NCBI GenBank assembly: GCA_038252945.1
Contig: JBBSHN010000127.1
Span: 1 to 6,285, forward strand
DNA length: 6,285 bases
Origin: JAUJOE01 sp038252945
Lineage (GTDB): Bacteria > Actinomycetota > Actinomycetes > Propionibacteriales > Nocardioidaceae
Reading direction: 5' to 3'
Part shown: in pieces, positions 1-5,726 of the stretch
Layout: every line of letters starts with the position of its first letter
How positions within the stretch are numbered: position 1 is the first letter of the stretch
Program-made: the position numbers and the translations under genes
The notes under the pieces: generated by a model
What the model was told of the DNA's origin: nothing
What the model saw: the letters and a program-made list of their open reading frames with translations, nothing else
Databases searched by the model: none

Positions 1-441
1 ACCGCACCTCTTCCTGTGGTGGCCGCATATTTGCGCAGTATCTTCCAGGCGGAGGGATTCGTGTCTGCTCGCGATCGGTCGACGGCCGTTGAGGTCGACA
101 TGGTGGGCGAACGACACATAAGAGATATGCAGGCCCTACTTCTTCGGTTTGGCATCTTCTCGCGAGTGGGGTACAAGGCAGACCCTCGAGTCGACCACAA
201 GGGATGTTGGACGCTGCGCATTCAAAACTCAGGTGACCGGCGCACGTTCGCAGATGTAATCGGTTTCATTGACCCGAGCAAAAGCGAAAGGCTTGAGCAG
301 TCCTTCAATCTCCCGGGGAAAGCTGCGGGTCCAGTGAAACGACTACAAGTGGCATGGATCGAGCGGCTCGGTCCGATGAAGGTATACGACATTCAGACAG
401 AGAGCGGCGAATATCTGTCTGGCAACCTTCGAGTACACAAC
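1..441 (+). mobile_element. C-terminal half of a LAGLIDADG intein inserted in NrdJ
   Basis: This is an in-frame protein-splicing element whose N-terminal half lies outside the window. The visible part starts just before a second LAGLIDADG (block E) motif, AYLRSIFQAEG at 25-57, with Glu (52-54) at the usual acidic position. A block H-like LLLRFGIFSRV follows at 136-168. Block F begins VYD at 382-390, and block G ends RVHN at 430-441. The next residue is Cys (442-444). The penultimate His, terminal Asn and +1 Cys needed for splicing are all present, so splicing competence is likely if the N-terminal half is intact. Whether the endonuclease is active cannot be judged from half the protein. The insertion lies exactly in front of the first catalytic cysteine of the reductase. 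Confidence 0.93.
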
Positions 442-2859
442 TGCTTTATTTTGAGCGTTGAGGACTCGATGGATTCGATCCTCAACTGGTACAAAGAAGA
501 GGGTCTCATCTTCAAAGGCGGGTCAGGAGCTGGACTGAATTTATCTAGAATCCGATCGAGCAAAGAGCTGCTGTCGAGTGGTGGTACGGCGTCCGGCCCG
601 GTGTCGTTCATGCGTGGAGCCGACGCATCAGCCGGCACCATCAAGTCCGGCGGGGCCACCCGGCGCGCAGCGAAGATGGCCGTACTCGACGTCGACCACC
701 CCGACATCGAGGAGTTCGTCGAGACGAAAGCGCGCGAAGAAGACAAGATCCGCGCTCTCCGTGACGCAGGCTTCGACATGGACCTCGGCGGCAAAGACAT
801 CGTCTCCGTGCAGTACCAGAACGCCAACAACTCCGTACGGGTGAGCGACGACTTCATGCATGCCGTCGAAGAAGGGCGGGAGTTCGGGTTGCGTGCCCGC
901 AAGACCGGTGACGTCATCGAGACGGTCAATGCGCGCGAGTTGTTCGACAAGATGGCAAAGGCTGCATGGCTTTGTGCTGATCCCGGCATTCAATACGACG
1001 ACACGATCAACGACTGGCACACCAACCCCGAGACTGGTCGAATTACTGCGTCTAATCCATGCGCGGAGTACCTATCTTTAGACAATTCATCCTGCAATTT
1101 GGCTAGCCTGAATTTGCTCAAATTCCTCAAGGCAGATGACACATTCGACGCTTCGTTGTTCGCCCGGTGCGTCGAGCTCGTCATCACGGCGATGGACATC
1201 TCGATCTGCTTCGCCGACTTCCCGACCGAGAAGATTGCGGAGACGACGCGTGACTACCGGCAACTGGGCATCGGCTACGCCAACCTCGGAGCTCTGCTCA
1301 TGGCCATGGGCTTGGGCTACAACTCCGAAGGCGGCAGGGCGCTCGCCGCGGCTATCACCTCACTGATGACCGGCGCGTCGTACAAGCGCTCCGCCGAGCT
1401 GGCGGGAGTTGTTGGCCAGTACGCCGGCTACGCCCGCAACGCCGACGCCCACCGGCGGGTGATGCGCAAGCACACAGCCGCCAACGACGTCACGCGCTCA
1501 GCCACGGAAGCCGATCGCGACGTGCAAAGACTCGCGACGCGGGCGTGGGAATCGGTATTGCAGATCGGGGACCGCAACGGCTTCCGGAACGCTCAAGCCA
1601 GCGTGTTGGCTCCCACCGGAACGATCAGCTTCATGCTCGACTGCGACACCACGGGCATCGAGCCGGACTTCTCTCTAGTCAAGTTCAAGAAGCTTGTTGG
1701 TGGCGGATCGATGCAGATCGTCAACCAGACGATTCCTCGCGCGCTCAAGAAGCTGGGCTATACCGAAGAGACGATCGAGGCAATCGTCGAATACATCGCG
1801 CAACACGGCCACGTGATCGATTCTCCCGGTCTTCGGACCGAGCACTACGAGGTCTTCGACACTGCGATGGGCGAGCGGGCGATCGCCCCGATGGGCCACG
1901 TCCGAATGATGGCCGCGGTTCAGCCGTTCATCTCCGGCGGCATCAGCAAGACGGTGAACCTTCCTGAATCCGCCACGACCGAAGACATCGAGGACGTCTA
2001 CCTGCAGGGCTGGAAGCTCGGCCTGAAGGCGCTGGCGGTCTACCGCGACAACTGCAAGGTCGGTCAACCGCTCAGCGACGCCACGGCCAAGGGCACCGAC
2101 AAGGTCGCCGCTGCCGAGGGCGAAGTCGTGAAGGTGGTCGAGCGGCCCGTCCGCAAGCGGCTCCCGAAGTCTCGGCCGTCGCTTACGACGAGCTTCACAG
2201 TTGGTGGCGCCGAGGGTTATCTCACCGCGGGCTCCTACCCCGACGACGGGCTAGGAGAGGTCTTCCTCAAGCTCGGCAAGCAAGGCTCGACCCTCGCCGG
2301 TGTGATGGACGCCTTCTCCATGGCCATCTCGATCTCACTGCAGTACGGAGTCCCGCTGGAGACCTACGTCTCGAAGTTCACCAACATGAAGTTCGAGCCT
2401 GCCGGTATCACCGATGACCCCGACGTCCGCATGTCGCAGTCGATCATGGACTACATCTTCCGGCGTCTGGCTCTGGATTACCTGCCGTTCGACCAGCGGG
2501 CAGGGCTCGGCATCTACACCGCCGACGAGCGGCAGCGGCAGCTCGAGACCGGGTCGTACGAGGCGGTCGACACGGAGATGCCGGAGGCCGAGTCTCTGAA
2601 GTCGAACCCGGCGACCGGTTCGCACGAGCTTCTCGAGGATGCCTCGGTGGCGCCCGACGTGTCAGCTGAGGAAGCGAAGATCGTCGAAGAGACCGCGAAG
2701 CCGGTTCCGGGCGGCGCAAGGACCAGTGCCGAGCTGCTCGAAGTGCTGAGCGGTCGCGAGATCGACGCGCCGCTGTGCTTGACCTGCGGCACCAAGATGC
2801 GGCCGGCGGGAAGCTGCTTCGTCTGCGAGGGTTGCGGCAGCACCAGCGGTTGCAGTTGA
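1..2859 (+). CDS. nrdJ: Class II (adenosylcobalamin-dependent) ribonucleotide reductase, intein-containing precursor, 5' partial
   Basis: This gene encodes the B12-dependent enzyme that reduces ribonucleotides to deoxyribonucleotides in the cytosol. The frame is open to the left edge, so the first in-frame GTG (16) is not a real start and the N-extein lies outside the window. Codons 1-441 are intein. The extein resumes at 442 with CFILSVEDSM, whose first residue matches the N-terminal redox cysteine. GGSGAGLNLS follows at about 520-546. The radical-site motif NPCAEY has its cysteine at 1060-1062 and its glutamate at 1066-1068, and the partner cysteine (SSCNL) lies 11 residues later at 1093-1095. 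That spacing matches class II enzymes. The phosphate-binding APTGTIS is at 1609-1629. A TSCPD domain spans roughly 2170-2460 (GEVFLKLGKQGSTLAGVMD). The tail has CxxC, CxxCxxC and a terminal GCS, as expected for the C-terminal redox/zinc-ribbon segment. The C-extein is 805 residues. No NrdA/NrdB-type partner gene is visible. The class and identity are secure; only the N-terminus is missing. Confidence 0.95.
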   Translation, partial: TAPLPVVAAYLRSIFQAEGFVSARDRSTAVEVDMVGERHIRDMQALLLRFGIFSRVGYKADPRVDHKGCWTLRIQNSGDRRTFADVIGFIDPSKSERLEQSFNLPGKAAGPVKRLQVAWIERLGPMKVYDIQTESGEYLSGNLRVHNCFILSVEDSMDSILNWYKEEGLIFKGGSGAGLNLSRIRSSKELLSSGGTASGPVSFMRGADASAGTIKSGGATRRAAKMAVLDVDHPDIEEFVETKAREEDKIRALRDAGFDMDLGGKDIVSVQYQNANNSVRVSDDFMHAVEEGREFGLRARKTGDVIETVNARELFDKMAKAAWLCADPGIQYDDTINDWHTNPETGRITASNPCAEYLSLDNSSCNLASLNLLKFLKADDTFDASLFARCVELVITAMDISICFADFPTEKIAETTRDYRQLGIGYANLGALLMAMGLGYNSEGGRALAAAITSLMTGASYKRSAELAGVVGQYAGYARNADAHRRVMRKHTAANDVTRSATEADRDVQRLATRAWESVLQIGDRNGFRNAQASVLAPTGTISFMLDCDTTGIEPDFSLVKFKKLVGGGSMQIVNQTIPRALKKLGYTEETIEAIVEYIAQHGHVIDSPGLRTEHYEVFDTAMGERAIAPMGHVRMMAAVQPFISGGISKTVNLPESATTEDIEDVYLQGWKLGLKALAVYRDNCKVGQPLSDATAKGTDKVAAAEGEVVKVVERPVRKRLPKSRPSLTTSFTVGGAEGYLTAGSYPDDGLGEVFLKLGKQGSTLAGVMDAFSMAISISLQYGVPLETYVSKFTNMKFEPAGITDDPDVRMSQSIMDYIFRRLALDYLPFDQRAGLGIYTADERQRQLETGSYEAVDTEMPEAESLKSNPATGSHELLEDASVAPDVSAEEAKIVEETAKPVPGGARTSAELLEVLSGREIDAPLCLTCGTKMRPAGSCFVCEGCGSTSGCS

Positions 2860-2886
2860 GGGCTCATAACCGCGGCGACGGCCACA

Positions 2887-2904
2887 CCGCTCAGCAGCAA
2901 GCGG
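2887..2904. terminator. Weak hairpin in the convergent gap (possible bidirectional terminator)
   Basis: nrdJ (ending 2859) and the minus-strand GAF-ANTAR gene (ending 2942) converge on an 82-base gap. CCGCT (2887-2891) pairs with AGCGG (2900-2904) around an 8-base loop. A competing pairing exists between GCAGCA (2894-2899) and TGCTGC (2926-2931). No T-run follows on either strand, so this would not be a canonical intrinsic terminator. The call rests on position as much as on structure. Confidence 0.3.
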
Positions 2905-2941
2905 CCACTCGTCCGGCGTCGTCGGTGCTGCAACAGGTCTA

Positions 2942-3760
2942 CTACCGCGCGCGCTGGGACGCTTTAAAAGCCGTGGGATCCATCTTTGCGGTTCCGGCTG
3001 TGCAGGAGTGACGTTGATGCGAGGTCAGTGACCAGGTGGCCGACCCACCCGAACTTGGATAAGCGTCGGCCGGGGCATCGCAGTCGAGGGTCCGCGTGCC
3101 TGGGAACGCGTTGACTTGCGCGACGAGCTCGCGGGCGACGTCGCGGAGCCTCACGTTGCTGGTCTGCGACACGCGCACTAGATACTGGAACGCCCGGTCT
3201 TCGTCGAGCCCGTACCGCTCCATCACCAGGCCGATCGCCTGGCTGATCGTACGGCGCGAGTTGAGCGCGTCTGTCAGCGTCTCGACCTGGCGCCGCAGCA
3301 CCATTCCCTCACCAGCTTGCGCGGCATACTCCTGTGCTCGTGCCACGGCGGCTGCGTCCATCAGCCCGGGTCGTGTCGCGTAGAGATTAAGCGCTCCCAA
3401 CGTGGTGCCGCCTGCTCTGATTGGAAGCGCCGTCTGGCTTCGCAAGCACAGCTCGCCCACCCGGGCGCCATAGCCTGGCCAGCGGAAATCCCTCACCACG
3501 TCAGCCGACTGCGTGACCTCTGAGGTCCTCGCCGCCTGCACACATGGGCCTTGGCCGATCTCGTACTGCAGCGAGTCGGCCTTCAACGCCAGCGGATCGG
3601 TCGAACCCACCGTGGTGAGTTCGCCGGCGGCCAGCACCGAAATGCTGGCGTAGTCGACGCCTGGCAGGCCGTCCACCGCTGCACGGGTGAGCCACGACAA
3701 CGTGTCGTCGCCTCCCGCGGCGAATGGGATCAACGGCGATTGTTCTTCGACGGTGACCAC
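2942..3760 (-). CDS. GAF-ANTAR domain transcription antitermination regulator
   Basis: This is a predicted cytosolic regulator. A GAF sensory domain (about residues 22-152, including the YEIGQGPC motif) is followed by an ANTAR RNA-binding domain (about 160-214: RRTISQAIGLVMERYGL, then DRAFQYLVRVSQ and LRDVARELV). ANTAR proteins typically bind paired RNA hairpins in leaders and prevent termination. The ligand of this GAF domain cannot be told. I chose the GTG at 3760 as start (272 residues) because a GGAGG at 3774-3770 lies 9 bases upstream. The in-frame ATG at 3769 directly abuts that GGAGG with no spacing, so it is a poor start although it would add only three residues. A TGA stop lies in frame just upstream. 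About 58 residues follow the ANTAR domain without recognisable motifs, longer than I would expect for the family. The gene is transcribed divergently from the B12-binding regulator, and its leader would contain the hairpin at 3815-3855. Confidence 0.9.
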   Translation of the reverse strand: MVTVEEQSPLIPFAAGGDDTLSWLTRAAVDGLPGVDYASISVLAAGELTTVGSTDPLALKADSLQYEIGQGPCVQAARTSEVTQSADVVRDFRWPGYGARVGELCLRSQTALPIRAGGTTLGALNLYATRPGLMDAAAVARAQEYAAQAGEGMVLRRQVETLTDALNSRRTISQAIGLVMERYGLDEDRAFQYLVRVSQTSNVRLRDVARELVAQVNAFPGTRTLDCDAPADAYPSSGGSATWSLTSHQRHSCTAGTAKMDPTAFKASQRAR

Positions 3761-3814
3761 TGCATTCATCCTCCGAAGGCTGGCGTCGGGTCATTGCCCG
3801 TTGGACTTCGCCTC

Positions 3815-3855
3815 AGTGCGCGACACAAAGGAGGTCATTCGATGTGCCGCGCACT
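3815..3855. promoter_or_regulatory. Long inverted repeat / hairpin whose loop carries a Shine-Dalgarno (plus) or anti-Shine-Dalgarno (minus) sequence
   Basis: AGTGCGCGACACA (3815-3827) is the inverted complement of TGTGCCGCGCACT (3843-3855) at 12 of 13 positions. The loop is 15 bases. On the plus strand the exception (3823/3847) is an A-C mismatch. On the minus strand the same position becomes a G-U wobble, so a minus-strand RNA could form 13 uninterrupted pairs. The plus-strand loop holds AAGGAGGT, 7 bases before the ATG at 3842. The minus-strand loop holds CCUCC, complementary to the GGAGG ribosome binding site of the GAF-ANTAR gene. The repeat lies in the divergent regulatory region. It could be an RNA element in either transcript or a DNA operator. 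The geometry is seen directly; the function is inferred. Confidence 0.65.
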
Positions 3856-3949
3856 CAAGCAGGTTCAAGACAAGCAGGAATCGGGTGCCTCCGCATCCAC
3901 CGAATCTATGCAAAAAGCAGCACGCGGCAACCAACCCCGTCCCCGATGA
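3842..3949 (+). CDS. Possible small ORF, 35 residues, unknown function
   Basis: The product would begin MCRALKQVQDKQ, is rich in polar and basic residues, and ends PRPR. It has no membrane segment or recognisable domain. Support for translation is a near-perfect Shine-Dalgarno sequence, AAAGGAGGT (3827-3835), with 7 bases between GGAGG and the ATG. Against it, third codon positions are only about half G/C (19 of 34), well below the neighbouring genes. The ORF also overlaps a candidate minus-strand promoter, and its ribosome binding site sits in the loop of the 3815-3855 hairpin. It ends 113 bases before the B12-binding regulator and could be a small protein, a leader peptide or a coincidence of the palindrome. 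I do not recognise it. Confidence 0.35.
   Translation: MCRALKQVQDKQESGASASTESMQKAARGNQPRPR
3903..3930 (-). promoter_or_regulatory. Candidate promoter for the GAF-ANTAR gene
   Basis: Reading the minus strand, TTGCCG (3930-3925) and TAGATT (3908-3903) are separated by 16 bases, resembling a housekeeping -35/-10 pair, with a T-run just before the -10. Transcription would start near 3896, giving a leader of roughly 136 bases that includes the whole 3815-3855 hairpin. High-GC actinobacterial promoters are poorly conserved, so this is only a candidate. Confidence 0.28.
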
Positions 3950-3973
3950 CGCTTAGGCGTGCCTGAGTTTGGA

Positions 3974-4017
3974 TTGAGTGATGCAACGTCATGTCGAAGT
4001 GTGCATAATGTTTGTAC
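3974..4017 (+). promoter_or_regulatory. Candidate promoter/operator region of the B12-binding regulator
   Basis: A locally AT-richer stretch ahead of the regulator contains a -10-like CATAAT (4004-4009). No convincing -35 lies at normal spacing; a TTGAGT at 3974-3979 is too far, at 24 bases. ATGCA (3981-3985) and TGCAT (4002-4006) form an inverted repeat with a 16-base spacer overlapping the -10. That would suit a dimeric regulator, but a 5-base repeat can arise by chance. Autoregulation by the downstream MerR-type protein is an inference. Confidence 0.28.
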
Positions 4018-4038
4018 CGGCGCGCGCCACTAGCGCCG
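4018..4038 (+). other. GC-rich leader hairpin upstream of the B12-binding regulator
   Basis: CGGCGC (4018-4023) pairs with GCGCCG (4033-4038) around a 9-base loop. It lies between the candidate -10 and the ribosome binding site at 4052-4057. The start codon is not sequestered, so an effect on translation is not obvious. GC-rich DNA makes short stems common. Confidence 0.35.
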
Positions 4039-4062
4039 ACCTTCAGTTGTCAAGGAGAAGCG

Positions 4063-5007
4063 ATGCCCCGAGGAGCCGTGATAGTAGAGCCCGACATCGG
4101 CGCGGGACTACCGATCCACGAGGTGAGCCGACTGCTGCAGGTCCCGGCTCCAACGATCCGCTCCTGGGAGCGGCGGTACGGCGTCCCCACCACCTCCCGC
4201 AGCATTGGAGGCCACCGGCGCTTCTTGCCCGACGAGATCACGTCGCTGCGGCTGATGCGCGACGAGATCTCCCGCGGCCATCGGGCTGCCGAGGCGGCCC
4301 AGATCGTCCGCGCCGCTCACGCGGGCGACGCGCCGTACCAGAAGCTGATCGACGACTTCTTGGCAGCCTCGCACCGACTCGATCCCTCCAGCGTCAACGC
4401 GCTGCTCGATCACGCGAAGCAAGAGCTCGGCATCGATGAGGCGGTCAGTGGGGTCCTGTTTCCCGCGATGCGGCAGATCGGTGTGTGGTGGGAGAGTGGA
4501 CAGTGCGACGTGGCGCACGAGCACCTCGCCACCGAGACCGTTCGCGCCTGGCTGAACCGCCAGCTCTATCTCGGCCCCGCACCCTGGCAGCCGGAGGTCA
4601 TTCTGCTGGCCGCGGGGCCGCGCGACCTGCACACGATCGGGCTGGAGGCAATGAGCGTGCTGCTCGCGCACCGGGGCTGGCCGTGTCGCCTTCTCGGGCC
4701 GCGTACGCCGGCAAACTCGCTTCGAGCGGCGGCGGCAGGCACCGGCGCCAAGGCGGTGATCATCGCCTCCCAGATGTCCGTGGGGAGGCGGTCAGCCGTT
4801 GAAGCCCTGCGCGCCGTCGAGCCCACCAGAGCGGCTCTGTTCTACGCGGGTAACGCGTTCACCACGCGTTCGGCACGGCACGCAGTGCCCGGCACTTACC
4901 TCGGAGACGGCCTGTCCGCATCCGCGGACCAGGTGGCGGCAGCGCTCATCGCACGCCGCGGAGATGCCACCTCCCGCGGCGGTCGCGACGCTCCCCCGGG
5001 CCGATGA
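4063..5007 (+). CDS. MerR-family regulator with C-terminal B12-binding domain (CarH/LitR-like)
   Basis: This is a 314-residue predicted DNA-binding regulator. Residues about 17-85 form a MerR-type winged helix (IHEVSRLLQVPAPTIRSWERRYG, then GGHRRF). A helical cap follows with W143-x9-E153-H154, the Wx9EH signature of AdoCbl-binding photoreceptors. A Rossmann-type cobalamin domain follows with D188-L-H190-T-I-G193, the DxHxxG motif whose His is the lower axial cobalt ligand. By analogy with CarH, AdoCbl binding in the dark would favour an oligomer that represses DNA, and light would release it. The residue after W143 is Glu, where Thermus CarH has the His that captures cobalt after photolysis, so the light response may differ. 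I chose ATG 4063 because AAGGAG (4052-4057) lies 5 bases upstream; the frame is open back to a TTG at 4012 without a ribosome binding site. The gene overlaps the next by ATGA. Confidence 0.9.
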   Translation: MPRGAVIVEPDIGAGLPIHEVSRLLQVPAPTIRSWERRYGVPTTSRSIGGHRRFLPDEITSLRLMRDEISRGHRAAEAAQIVRAAHAGDAPYQKLIDDFLAASHRLDPSSVNALLDHAKQELGIDEAVSGVLFPAMRQIGVWWESGQCDVAHEHLATETVRAWLNRQLYLGPAPWQPEVILLAAGPRDLHTIGLEAMSVLLAHRGWPCRLLGPRTPANSLRAAAAGTGAKAVIIASQMSVGRRSAVEALRAVEPTRAALFYAGNAFTTRSARHAVPGTYLGDGLSASADQVAAALIARRGDATSRGGRDAPPGR

Positions 5008-5602
5008 CTCTGCGTGCCATCGGCGCTGGGCTGCCGCGAACCGGCACCGCGTCGCTCAAATCCGCTCTCGAACAGCTGTTCGGCGAGCCCTGCTACCACA
5101 TGCGCGACATCCCCGGCCACCCCTTCGATCTGGGCGACTGGCACGCAGTGCTCCATGGAAAGACTCCCGACTGGCACCGATCTACTCGGGGTACGCCGCC
5201 GCCGCCGACTGGCCGACGTCACTGTTCTGGCGCGAGCTCGCCGGCAACTTCCCCGCCGCACCGATGATCCTGTCGCTGCGCGCCGACGCCCAGTCCTGGT
5301 GGGAAAGCTGCGACGCGACGATCCTCCCGTACGCCCGGATGGATGCTCCGGAGGAGTACCGCGGCCGCAACGGGCTCACTGAACTGTTCCAGCGCTTCAC
5401 CGGCCAACCGGACTGGGACGACCCGCAGCTGCTGATGCGCGCGTACGACGCCCACGTGGCCGCCGTACGCGACAGCATCTCGCCGGACCGGCTTGTGGAG
5501 TGGCAGCCCGGAGACGGCTGGCAGCCGTTGTGCCAGGCGCTCGCTGTATCAGTTCCCGACGAGCCGTTTCCGCATCTCAATCAGCGCAGCGAGTGGAGCT
5601 GA
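5004..5602 (+). pseudogene. Sulfotransferase-family protein, apparent frameshift
   Basis: This resembles the P-loop-like sulfotransferase family (Sulfotransfer_4 type), which would transfer a sulfuryl group from PAPS to an unknown acceptor. The 5' part reads from ATG 5004 as about 58 residues with the PAPS-loop motif GLPRTGTASLKSAL (residues 9-22), then YHMRDI and DWHAVLHGKTPDW. The family continuation GYAAAADWP, SLFWRELAGNFPAAPMILSLR, SWWES, DGWQPLCQALAVSVPDEPFPHLN lies one frame back and ends at TGA 5600-5602. A single missing base between 5172 and 5190 would join them into about 199 residues, close to the family's length. Two placements work: in the CC at 5177-5178 (giving H-P-I-Y-S-G-Y) or in the G4 run at 5187-5190 (giving R-G-Y). 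The ATG overlaps the regulator's stop by four bases, implying translational coupling. This may be a real pseudogene or a base-calling error. Confidence 0.75.
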
Positions 5603-5698
5603 GGGCTGAGCGACTAAAAGCCGCGAACGTGGTGGCGTAAGGGTGCGGCAGACCCCTAGTCAGGTCGCCAGCCTGGGCCCCGGTCGGTCAGGCGAGCC

Positions 5699-5719
5699 GG
5701 CGCGAGATCCGGTCGCGCC
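5699..5719. terminator. 7-bp perfect hairpin, possible transcription end after the sulfotransferase
   Basis: GGCGCGA (5699-5705) pairs perfectly with TCGCGCC (5713-5719) around the loop GATCCGG. It is 97 bases after the sulfotransferase stop and 80 bases before the next gene. No T-run follows, so it would be at most a non-canonical terminator of the kind often proposed in actinobacteria. Confidence 0.35.
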
Positions 5720-5726
5720 ATCCCGT

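Noticed and set aside
393..989. Minus-strand ORF of 198 codons inside nrdJ
   Set aside because: It lies opposite conserved nrdJ sequence, has a Ser/Arg-rich composition typical of an antisense shadow of GC-rich coding DNA, and has no domain or ribosome binding site.
3787..3800. Hexaloop hairpin (CGGG/CCCG) in the GAF-ANTAR leader as half of an ANTAR target motif
   Set aside because: The minus-strand loop CAAUGA lacks the A1 and G4 residues known for ANTAR-bound loops, the stem is only 4 bp, and no matching second hexaloop hairpin was found next to it.
4012..4062. Upstream TTG as start of the B12-binding regulator
   Set aside because: It lacks a ribosome binding site and sits almost on the candidate -10, whereas ATG 4063 has AAGGAG at 5-base spacing and precedes the MerR domain by a normal length.
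3770..4062. Cobalamin riboswitch ahead of the B12-binding regulator
   Set aside because: No B12-box-like sequence or space for the multi-helix fold was seen in the roughly 290-base region.
3978..4439. Plus-strand 153-codon ORF overlapping the B12-binding regulator in another frame
   Set aside because: The overlapping frame encodes an unmistakable MerR domain. This frame is Arg/Pro-rich and has no Shine-Dalgarno sequence.
5172..5190. Programmed -1 ribosomal frameshift in the sulfotransferase
   Set aside because: No X-XXY-YYZ slippery heptamer lies at the shift, and programmed shifts are not known to me in this family. A single-base deletion or error is simpler.
5194..5205. Run of GCC triplets as a microsatellite causing the frameshift
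   Set aside because: The run reads Ala-Ala-Ala-Ala within the expected family sequence in the downstream frame, so the shift lies upstream of it.
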